NCBI RefSeq assembly: GCF_009299835.1
Contig: NZ_VKCZ01000014.1
Span: 806,001-870,000, forward strand
Length of the DNA stretch: 64,000 nucleotides
Direction of reading: 5' to 3'
DNA from: Microlunatus speluncae
GTDB lineage: Bacteria; Actinomycetota; Actinomycetes; Propionibacteriales; Propionibacteriaceae
A model generated the notes under the pieces. The model made no database searches. It worked only from the letters and a program-made list of their open reading frames with translations, and was not told where the DNA came from. Both the position numbers and the translations under genes were made by a program. This document shows, piece after piece, positions 54,753 to 61,082 of this stretch; position 1 is the first letter of the stretch; each line of letters starts with the position of its first letter.

Positions 54753-55415
54753 GTGCACATCGTGATCATGGGCTGCGGTCGCGTCGGCTCGACGCTCGCT
54801 CGGGCGCTGGAGCGACGGGGTCATTCGGTGGCCGTGATCGACATGCAGCCGGCTGCCTTCCGCCGGCTCGGCCCCGACTTCACCGGCACCACGGTGAAGG
54901 GGGTCGGCTTCGATCGCGAGGTGTTGACGGAGGCCCGGATCGGTGACGCGAGCGCCTTTGCGGCCGTGTCCAGCGGCGACAACTCCAACATCCTGGCCGC
55001 CCGGGTGGTCCGCGAAACGTTCGGCGTGGAAAACGTCGTCGCGCGGATCTACGATCCCGGCCGGGCCGAGGTCTACGAGCGGCTCGGCATCCCGACGGTC
55101 GCCACCGTGCGCTGGACCGCCGACCAGGTGATCCGCCGGCTGCTGCCGGCCGGCTCCGAACCGCAGTGGCGCGACCCGTCGGGCAGCGTCCGGCTGCTCG
55201 AGGTCCACGTCGATCCCGCCTGGGTCGGCCGCACGATCGGGCAACTGGAGGAGGCCAGCGGCGCCCGGATCCCGTTCCTCGGCCGGCTCGGCACGGGCCA
55301 CATCCCCAAGATGACCTCCGTCTTCCAGGACGGTGATCTGCTGTACGCGGCGGTGCAGGACGCCCGGCTGGCCGAGGTGGAGACGATCCTCGGCACTCCC
55401 CCGAAGGAAGATTGA
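54753..55415 (+). CDS. ceoB: TrkA-type K+ uptake regulator CeoB
   Basis: 220 aa. RCK_N domain with Rossmann motif GCGRVG (residues 8-13) and an acidic position in AVIDMQP; RCK_C domain from about 140 (VRLLEVHVDPAWVGRTIGQL). TrkA proteins bind NAD(H) or ATP and gate K+ transporters from the cytoplasm. GTG start, leaderless. The stop lies 2 nt before the ceoC start. Divergent from the KimA-like gene, as Rv2691 is from Rv2690c in M. tuberculosis. Confidence 0.9.
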   Translation: MHIVIMGCGRVGSTLARALERRGHSVAVIDMQPAAFRRLGPDFTGTTVKGVGFDREVLTEARIGDASAFAAVSSGDNSNILAARVVRETFGVENVVARIYDPGRAEVYERLGIPTVATVRWTADQVIRRLLPAGSEPQWRDPSGSVRLLEVHVDPAWVGRTIGQLEEASGARIPFLGRLGTGHIPKMTSVFQDGDLLYAAVQDARLAEVETILGTPPKED

Positions 55416-55417
55416 TC

Positions 55418-56119
55418 ATGCGCGTCGCCATTGCCGGAGCCGGGAACGTGGGCCGCTCGATCGCCGGCGAGTTGATCGAGAACGGTCACCAGGTGCTGCT
55501 GATCGACCGCGACCCGCACGCGATCAAGACCGAGACGGTGCCGGACGCGGAGTGGCTGCTCGCCGATGCCTGCGAGCTGTCCTCGCTGGAGGAGGCGGAG
55601 ATCGACAGCTGCGACGTCGCGATCGCCGCCACCGGCGACGACAAGGTCAACCTGGTCGTCTCGCTGCTGGCCAAGACCGAGTTCGGGGTGCCGCGGACGG
55701 TGGCCCGGGTCAACCACCCGAAGAACGAGTGGCTGTTCAACGAGGTCTGGGGCGTCGACGTCGCGGTGTCCACGCCGCGGCTGATGTGCGCCCTGGTCGA
55801 GGAGGCGGTCAGCGTCGGCGACCTGGTCCGGCTGCTCACGTTCCACGAGGGCGAAGCCAACCTGGTCGAGATGACCCTGCCGGAGAGCAGCCCCCAGATC
55901 GGCGTCCGGGTCGGCGACATCGGCTGGCCCGGCGACGTCGTCCTGGTCGCGGTGATCCGGGACGGCCATGCCCGGCCGCCGGACCCGGACGGCACCCTGG
56001 AGTCGGGCGACGAACTGCTTTTCGTCACCGCCCAGGACTACGAGCAGGAGCTGGCCGAGATGCTGTCGCCGCGCGGCGAGGTCCGCAGCGCGCAGCAGGT
56101 CGGCCTGCCCAATCCCTGA
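55418..56119 (+). CDS. ceoC: TrkA-type K+ uptake regulator CeoC
   Basis: 233 aa, same RCK_N/RCK_C layout as CeoB: GAGNVG near residue 7, LIDRDP, AATGDDKVN, and an RCK_C end (NLVEMTLPESSPQIGVRVGDIGWP). Start: ATG at 55418 with AGGA 9 nt upstream; a TTG two codons earlier overlaps the ceoB stop. Paired TrkA proteins are probably heterooligomers regulating the KimA-like or another K+ transporter. Confidence 0.9.
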   Translation: MRVAIAGAGNVGRSIAGELIENGHQVLLIDRDPHAIKTETVPDAEWLLADACELSSLEEAEIDSCDVAIAATGDDKVNLVVSLLAKTEFGVPRTVARVNHPKNEWLFNEVWGVDVAVSTPRLMCALVEEAVSVGDLVRLLTFHEGEANLVEMTLPESSPQIGVRVGDIGWPGDVVLVAVIRDGHARPPDPDGTLESGDELLFVTAQDYEQELAEMLSPRGEVRSAQQVGLPNP

Positions 56120-56128
56120 GGGGGACCC

Positions 56129-57025
56129 ATGAAGGTCGGCGTGATGCTCCCGGTCGGTGACTCCGACGGACCGGACGGCGGCGTCCCCAGCTGGACGGAC
56201 GTCCGCGACATCGCGATCGCGTCGGAGCGGTCGGGGCTGGATTCCGTCTGGCTCGCCGACCACCTGCTGCACCGTGGCCCGGACGGCGCGACCCACGGGC
56301 TGCACGAGGCCTGGACGCTGCTCAGCGCGGTCGCCGCGGTGACCGAACGGGTCGACCTCGGCACGATGGTGCTCTGCGCCTCGTTCCGCGACCCCGGGCT
56401 GACCGCGAAGATGGCGGCGACGCTCGACCTGGTGTCGGACGGACGGGTGATCCTGGGGGTCGGCGCCGGCTGGCACGATCCGGAGTACGAGGCGTTCGGG
56501 CTGCCCACCGACCACAAGGCCGGGCGGTTCGCGGAGTGGCTGGAGATCGTCGCCCGGCTGCTGCGCTCGGAGACCGTGACCTTCGACGGCACGTACCACC
56601 GGGTCGCCGACGCCGTCCTCGCCCCGCCGCCGGCGCGGCAGATCCCGATCCTGGTCGCCGCGCGGCGACCGCGGATGCTGGAACTGACGGCGCGCTGGGC
56701 CGACCAGTGGAACACCGCCTGGTTCGGCACCGTCAACGAGACGGTCGAGGAACGGCTCCGGGAGTTGCGGGACGCGGTCACCACGGCCGGCCGGCCGCTG
56801 GACGAGGTCGCGCCGACGGTCGGCCTCACGGTGATCGATCCGGACCAGGCGGCCGACGCCGAGGCCGGTCCGAATGCGATCTCGGGCTCCGTCGATGAGC
56901 TGGCCGAGGCGATCCGGGGTTATCAGGACCTGGCGGTGGACCAACTGATCGTCGGGCTCAGGCCGACGACCGTACGTTCGGTGGAACGGTTGGCCGAGGC
57001 CAAGCGGCTCAGCGCGGCTCGGTAG
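56129..57025 (+). CDS. luciferase-like (LLM) F420-dependent oxidoreductase
   Basis: 298 aa TIM-barrel of the bacterial luciferase superfamily: GVMLPVGDSDGPDG, DSVWLADHLL, LGTMVLCASFRDPGLTAKMAATLD, GVGAGWHDPEYEAFG, PILVAARRPRMLEL. In actinobacteria these mostly use F420. The substrate is unknown. ATG 9 nt after the ceoC stop (GAGGGGGACCC before the start), so likely co-transcribed. The 3' end overlaps the DUF3159 gene on the other strand by 17 bp. Confidence 0.85.
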   Translation: MKVGVMLPVGDSDGPDGGVPSWTDVRDIAIASERSGLDSVWLADHLLHRGPDGATHGLHEAWTLLSAVAAVTERVDLGTMVLCASFRDPGLTAKMAATLDLVSDGRVILGVGAGWHDPEYEAFGLPTDHKAGRFAEWLEIVARLLRSETVTFDGTYHRVADAVLAPPPARQIPILVAARRPRMLELTARWADQWNTAWFGTVNETVEERLRELRDAVTTAGRPLDEVAPTVGLTVIDPDQAADAEAGPNAISGSVDELAEAIRGYQDLAVDQLIVGLRPTTVRSVERLAEAKRLSAAR

Positions 57026-57722
57026 CGGTCGGTTCGTCCGCCGCCGGCTCGTCGGTCGGGCGGGCCCGGGCCAGCGACGATTCCTCGATCGGGGTCCGGC
57101 CGCGGGACAGCATCACGCCGATCACCGCCAGCGCCGCGATCAGCAGCGGCCAGCCCAACACCACCTTGGCGATGCCCAGCAGCAGCACCTGATGGGTCAG
57201 GAACAGCGGCAGCTGAACGACCACCCGGATCGTGTACGAGATCGCCATCACCGCGGTCAGCTTGCTCATCATCTTGACCAGGCCACGGTCCGCCGCCCAG
57301 CCGGTCGGATCGCCGAGCGCGGCGCCGATGACGAAGCCGAACAGGGGCCGACCAACAGCAATGGTGATGATCGCCACCGCGGCCAGGGCCCCGTTGTAGA
57401 GGATCCCGGGGACGAAGGCGTCCTCGGCCCGGCCGGTGCGGGCCGCGACGACGACGGCGACCACGGTCGGCACCACGGCCTGCAGCACGTAGCGGATCGG
57501 CTGCCGCTGGACCAGCCGGATCACGGCCAGCACGCCGGCGATCGCGACCGCGGCGATGATCGCCGGGATCAGCTGCTGGCCGATCACCCAGGCGACGGTG
57601 AAACCGACGAACGGCAGGGCGCCCTCGAGCATGCCGCGCGGGCCGCCGAGGGCCTTCGACATCTCGTGCCGGACCCACTCCTCGACGTAACGGAATTTGG
57701 GTTGCTCGGAGGCCTCCGTCAT
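57009..57722 (-). CDS. DUF3159 membrane protein
   Basis: 237 aa, six or so membrane helices, with family segments LEGALPFVGFTVAW, QPIRYVLQAVVPTVVAVVVAARTGRAEDAFVPGILYN, and DPTGWAADRGLVKMM. Conserved in actinobacteria next to ceoBC and dut; function unknown. The start is coupled to the OB-fold gene by an ATGA overlap. The end of the protein is a charged tail (PTDEPAADEPTATEPR). Confidence 0.85.
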   Translation of the reverse strand: MTEASEQPKFRYVEEWVRHEMSKALGGPRGMLEGALPFVGFTVAWVIGQQLIPAIIAAVAIAGVLAVIRLVQRQPIRYVLQAVVPTVVAVVVAARTGRAEDAFVPGILYNGALAAVAIITIAVGRPLFGFVIGAALGDPTGWAADRGLVKMMSKLTAVMAISYTIRVVVQLPLFLTHQVLLLGIAKVVLGWPLLIAALAVIGVMLSRGRTPIEESSLARARPTDEPAADEPTATEPR

Positions 57723-58102
57723 GAGGGGGACGGGCTCGAGATCAGCTCATACCGCGGGTTGTACATGATCCGGCCCTCCTCACCACAGCTGATCCGGCCG
57801 CTGACCAGGACGGACCGGCCGGCGTGGATGCCGGGGATCTGCCGTCGGCCGAGCCAGACCAGGGTGACCGCCCCGGAGCCGTCACGCAGCTCCGCCTCGA
57901 GGGCCGGATGGCCGCCGCGCGGGTTGATCGTCACCGCGGCGATGGTGCCCGCCAGGTCGACCACCTCGCGGTCCTTGCACTGCTTGATCGGCACGGCGCC
58001 GGAGTCGCGGACGGTCTTCTGCAACTCCGCGGAGTCGAGCTCGTCGTTCGACGATGCCATCCGCTTCAGCACCCGGGAGAAGAACTCGCCGGCCTTGCCC
58101 AT
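57719..58102 (-). CDS. OB-fold nucleic acid binding protein
   Basis: 127 aa. Short helical N-terminus, then an OB fold (REVVDLAGTIAAVTINPRGGHPALEAELRDGSGAVTLVWLGRRQIPGIHAGRSVLVSGRI), similar to Rv2694c and RecG/DnaE-type OB folds. May bind DNA or RNA; no experiment is known to me. The ATG at 58102 is used because GGAAG lies 8 nt upstream; ATG at 58108 is too near this site. Coupled to the DUF3159 gene by a 4-bp overlap; conserved neighbour of dut. Confidence 0.82.
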   Translation of the reverse strand: MGKAGEFFSRVLKRMASSNDELDSAELQKTVRDSGAVPIKQCKDREVVDLAGTIAAVTINPRGGHPALEAELRDGSGAVTLVWLGRRQIPGIHAGRSVLVSGRISCGEEGRIMYNPRYELISSPSPS

Positions 58103-58195
58103 GATCATCACTTCCGATGTCGCGGTTGCGTGCTCAGCCTGTCTTGGTGACCGAGTCATTCGAATGGAAACCCGATCCGGGCATCCACACCACCA

Positions 58196-59107
58196 TTATC
58201 CCGCTCCTTCAAGGCCCTCCGAATCCTCGGCGGCGGACTCTTCCGTCCGCGGCAGGGAGAGCGGCAACAGGTCGCCCGGCGCCCGCGCCTCGTCGCCGCG
58301 GCGCACCACCGTCGCCCGGAAACAGGCGAGCAGTTCGGCCACCGGCGACTCGAGGCCGTCGACCAGCGCGGCCTGACCGTAGACGATCCCGCGGAGCAGC
58401 CAGCGCGGCCCCTCGGCCACCCACATCCGGGACGGCTGGTAGCCCTGCTCGCCGTCCGGCGTCTGCACCGGCAGCAACCGGCGCAGCTCAACCCCGAACG
58501 GACCCTCGACCACGGCGGCCGAACCGCCGGCGCCGGTGGCGGCTTCGGTCAGCTCCTCCCGCAACTCGGGCCACAGCCCGCCGCTGCGGGGCGCCGCGAA
58601 CGCACCCAGCTCGAGCGCGGAATCCTTGCTGATCAGCATCGCCGAGACGATCTGCTGGTTCTCGTCGGCGACCTGCAGCCGCAGCTCGGCCCCCTCGAAC
58701 CCGGTGATGATCATGCTGCCGAGATCGATCCGCGGCACCGATTCGCCGGACTCGAGATCGAACTCGGCGATGTCGTACGGACCCTCGGCGCGCCAGTCCT
58801 GCTGATCGAGTTCGTCCACGTCAAGATCGGCCGCACCGGTCGCGTCCGCCGCACCCGTGGGTTCCGTCTCGTCGGACTCAGCCGACTCAGCCGTCTCGTC
58901 GGACTCAGCCGTCTCGTCGGACTCAGCCGTCTCGTCGGAATCGGCGGGCGCAGCGGACTCGTCGGTCACGGAGTCGTCGGATTCGGCGGGTCCGGAGTCC
59001 GTCGCGTCGTCGTCGGCCAGGTCATCCGTCGGGGTTTCGGTGGCGACCTCTTCAGCCACCGTTTCCCCCTGGCCGTCATCGCGGCGCTTCCTCCGTCGAA
59101 AGATCAC
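58196..59107 (-). CDS. DUF3710 protein with acidic repeat
   Basis: 303 aa. A basic start (MIFRRRKRRDD) is followed by an acidic, Ser/Asp/Glu/Thr-rich region to residue about 105 with SDETAE repeats. The DUF3710 domain then runs to about 275 (GPYDIAEFDLESGESVPRIDLGSMII; WLLRGIVYGQAA). Function unknown; always beside dut in actinobacteria. GTG at 59107 is chosen because TAAGGT lies 7 nt upstream and MIFRRRK is the usual beginning; GTG at 59116 would lie upstream of the expected transcription start. Confidence 0.82.
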   Translation of the reverse strand: MIFRRRKRRDDGQGETVAEEVATETPTDDLADDDATDSGPAESDDSVTDESAAPADSDETAESDETAESDETAESAESDETEPTGAADATGAADLDVDELDQQDWRAEGPYDIAEFDLESGESVPRIDLGSMIITGFEGAELRLQVADENQQIVSAMLISKDSALELGAFAAPRSGGLWPELREELTEAATGAGGSAAVVEGPFGVELRRLLPVQTPDGEQGYQPSRMWVAEGPRWLLRGIVYGQAALVDGLESPVAELLACFRATVVRRGDEARAPGDLLPLSLPRTEESAAEDSEGLEGAG

Positions 59108-59114
59108 CTGCCGC

Positions 59115-59120
59115 ACCTTA
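59115..59120 (-). promoter_or_regulatory. -10 box of the DUF3710 gene (leaderless, decides start)
   Basis: TAAGGT on the minus strand, 7 nt before GTG 59107; overlaps the alternative GTG at 59116-59114 and so argues against it. Confidence 0.55.
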
Positions 59121-59123
59121 GCG

Positions 59124-59621
59124 TCATGCGGGAGGCTCGGTTGCGGCGTGCCCGCCGGTCGAGCCGTAACCGCCGCTGCCGCGGACCGATTCCGGCAGCG
59201 AGTCCACCGTCACGAAGTCGGCCCGGCTGACCCGCTGCACCACCAACTGGGCGATCCGATCACCGCGGCTGATCGTCACCGATTCCCGCGGGTCGGTGTT
59301 GATCAAGCACACCTTGATCTCGCCGCGATAGCCCGCATCGACCGTGCCCGGCGCGTTGACGACGGTGACGCCGTGCCGGGCGGCCAGCCCGGATCGCGGA
59401 TGCACGAACGCGGCAAAGCCCTCGGGCAGCGCGATCGCGATCCCGGTGCCGACCAGTCGCCGCTCCCCCGGCGCGAGCTCGACGGTCTCGGTCGATCGGA
59501 GGTCGGCCCCGGCGTCACCGGGATGGGCGTAGCTCGGCGGTTCGAGTCCGGGATCGAGCCGTTTCAGCTCCACCCGTATCGCCTCGGCGGTCGACGTCAG
59601 CACGTCGGCACTCACAGTCAC
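59124..59621 (-). CDS. dut: dUTP diphosphatase
   Basis: 165 aa trimeric dUTPase. Motifs in order: PGDAGADLRS (1), HPRSGLAARHG (2), NAPGTVDAGYRGEIKVCLIN (3), GDRIAQLVVQR (4), RGSGGYGSTGG (5). It hydrolyses dUTP to dUMP, keeping uracil out of DNA. GTG start with TAGTGT 7 nt upstream, leaderless. The motif 5 Phe is replaced by Tyr, a conservative change. Sits between DUF3093 and DUF3710 genes, as in other actinobacteria. Confidence 0.95.
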   Translation of the reverse strand: MTVSADVLTSTAEAIRVELKRLDPGLEPPSYAHPGDAGADLRSTETVELAPGERRLVGTGIAIALPEGFAAFVHPRSGLAARHGVTVVNAPGTVDAGYRGEIKVCLINTDPRESVTISRGDRIAQLVVQRVSRADFVTVDSLPESVRGSGGYGSTGGHAATEPPA

Positions 59622-59628
59622 CGGCAGG

Positions 59629-59634
59629 ACACTA
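59629..59634 (-). promoter_or_regulatory. -10 box of dut (leaderless)
   Basis: TAGTGT on the minus strand, 7 nt before GTG 59621; it overlaps the DUF3093 stop codon. Confidence 0.55.
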
Positions 59635-60090
59635 CCCGCGCGAGCCCGGCTCGGCCGCGGCCTTGATCAGCGCGTCGGCCAAACGTTCCGGATGCCGGGA
59701 AGAGATCAACCAGTACGGCACCGGGTCGGCCGGGTCGGCCAGCTCGACCTCGACCGCGTCCCGCAGGTACGGCCGGAGCACCAGGTAGGCCCGGGCGTCC
59801 GCACCCCGGCCCCGCCGCTCCCGGGTCTGCTCGGCGTCCAACGGCCGGCAGCTCGCGACGAACCGGTGCTCGATGAACGCCCGGCCCACCTTCAGCCCGG
59901 ACCCGTCGACGATGATCATGGTCGATCCGGACAGCAACACCGCGCCGATCACCGCGAACACGGCGCCCGCGACCGCCAGGCCCCACCACCAGCCGATCGC
60001 CACCCCGAGCACCGGCCACAGTGCCAGGGCGCCGAGCAACGCCACCAGCCACCAGGACAGCGGGGACCTCAGCCGCTCCGAATACAGCAC
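59632..60090 (-). CDS. DUF3093 membrane protein
   Basis: 152 aa. Starts MLYSERLRSPLSWW, two membrane helices (about 15-60), then a soluble part with RAFIEHRFVASCRPLDAEQT and LISSRHPERLADAL, typical of DUF3093. Function unknown. The GTG at 60090 is preferred to 60099 because TAGGGT lies exactly 7 nt upstream and the YSERL start is the family one. Here it is on the same strand as dut. Confidence 0.85.
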   Translation of the reverse strand: MLYSERLRSPLSWWLVALLGALALWPVLGVAIGWWWGLAVAGAVFAVIGAVLLSGSTMIIVDGSGLKVGRAFIEHRFVASCRPLDAEQTRERRGRGADARAYLVLRPYLRDAVEVELADPADPVPYWLISSRHPERLADALIKAAAEPGSRG

Positions 60091-60097
60091 GCCGATC

Positions 60098-60103
60098 ACC
60101 CTA
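60098..60103 (-). promoter_or_regulatory. -10 box of the DUF3093 gene (leaderless, decides start)
   Basis: TAGGGT on the minus strand, 7 nt before GTG 60090. The divergent DUF4235 box is at 60122-60127. Confidence 0.55.
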
Positions 60104-60121
60104 ACCGCAGGGCACTTCGGC

Positions 60122-60127
60122 TAGCCT
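60122..60127 (+). promoter_or_regulatory. -10 box of the DUF4235 gene (leaderless)
   Basis: TAGCCT, 7 nt before GTG 60135. Confidence 0.5.
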
Positions 60128-60134
60128 GGCGCGT

Positions 60135-60422
60135 GTGGAGCAGAAACTGCTGTGGAAGGTCTACATCGGCGTGCTCGGCGCAGTCTCGACGATCGCCGCG
60201 CAGAAGATCATCACGACCGCCTGGAAGGCGGCGACGGGTGACACGCCACCCAGTCCGACCGACCCGGAGACTCCGGTCAAGGTCGCGGTGAGCTGGGCCA
60301 TCGCCAGCGGCGTCGGCGTCGGGGTGACCCAACTGCTGGTCACCCGGCTCGCCGCCAAGCGGTGGTCGAAGCAGACCGGGTCCGCGCCGTCGGCCATCCC
60401 CGGCATCAAGTTCAAGATCTGA
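60135..60422 (+). CDS. DUF4235 small membrane protein
   Basis: 95 aa. Two possible membrane helices (WKVYIGVLGAVSTIAAQKII; VSWAIASGVGVGVTQLLVT) around a short SPTDPETP loop; typical DUF4235 residues AAQKI and AWK. Function unknown. GTG start, leaderless. Followed by a strong hairpin at 60441-60473. Confidence 0.82.
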   Translation: MEQKLLWKVYIGVLGAVSTIAAQKIITTAWKAATGDTPPSPTDPETPVKVAVSWAIASGVGVGVTQLLVTRLAAKRWSKQTGSAPSAIPGIKFKI

Positions 60423-60440
60423 ATCCGAGCCAGACACGCC

Positions 60441-60473
60441 GAGGCGTCACCTCCGAATCGGAGGTGACGCCTC
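60441..60473. terminator. 16-bp perfect stem between convergent genes
   Basis: GAGGCGTCACCTCCGA and its exact complement flank a single A. Placed between the convergent DUF4235 and DUF4193 genes, so probably a bidirectional terminator; no T-run. Confidence 0.7.
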
Positions 60474-60525
60474 GATCTCGTTGTGAGGTCGCCCGGAGAG
60501 GGGGCGTTCGGGATGCTGCCCGGGT

Positions 60526-60828
60526 TCAGCCCGCGCAGTCGAAGCAGTAGGCGTCCCCGTTCGCCTTCTGTTCCGCGATCTGGCTTCGGTGCCGTACCAG
60601 GAAACATCCCGCACAGGTGAACTCGTCGGACTGCCGTGGCAGCACCCGAACCGTGAGTTCCTCGTGCGACAGGTCGGCCCCCGGGAGCTCGAAGCTCTCG
60701 GCGGCTTCGGCCTCGTCCTCGTCCACCGTCCCCGAGTTCTTGTCGTTGCGGCGGGTCTTGAGCTCCTCGATGCTGTCTTCGCTCAGTTCCTCTTCGGTCT
60801 TACGTGGGGCGTCGTAATCGGTCGCCAT
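60526..60828 (-). CDS. DUF4193 zinc-ribbon-like protein
   Basis: 100 aa. Acidic N-terminal half (EEELSEDSIEELK, DEDEAEAAESFELP) and a C-terminal ribbon with two Cys pairs: FTCAGCFLVRHRSQ and DAYCFDCAG. DUF4193 is found across actinobacteria near sigA and dut (Rv2699c). The ribbon probably binds zinc; function unknown. ATG with GGAAGGGAACG as Shine-Dalgarno. The upstream gap to 61082 (254 bp) holds the two promoters and nothing else I can identify. Confidence 0.88.
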   Translation of the reverse strand: MATDYDAPRKTEEELSEDSIEELKTRRNDKNSGTVDEDEAEAAESFELPGADLSHEELTVRVLPRQSDEFTCAGCFLVRHRSQIAEQKANGDAYCFDCAG

Positions 60829-61082
60829 CGTTCCCTTCCTGGGGTTGATCGCCCAGCCTGACTGCTGAAGTCGTGCGCATACTTATCACATCGTTCAAGT
60901 CGGCGTTCCCTCCCAACCCTCGTGTCGGGACCTTCAACGCATCTAGAGTCAGAAAATTCCGGCTTCGGCGACCGGGTTTCCTGAGCCTGTGACATCGCTT
61001 TCCCGATCCAGTTTCGGACTCGCTCCGACTGGTCATGAATTGGTGTAATCTCCCTGCTCGTTCAGAGGAGGATGCGTAGCCG

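Noticed and set aside
58860..58950. Short tandem DNA repeat (18-bp units)
   Set aside because: It only encodes the SDETAE repeats in the acidic part of the DUF3710 protein; not an independent element.
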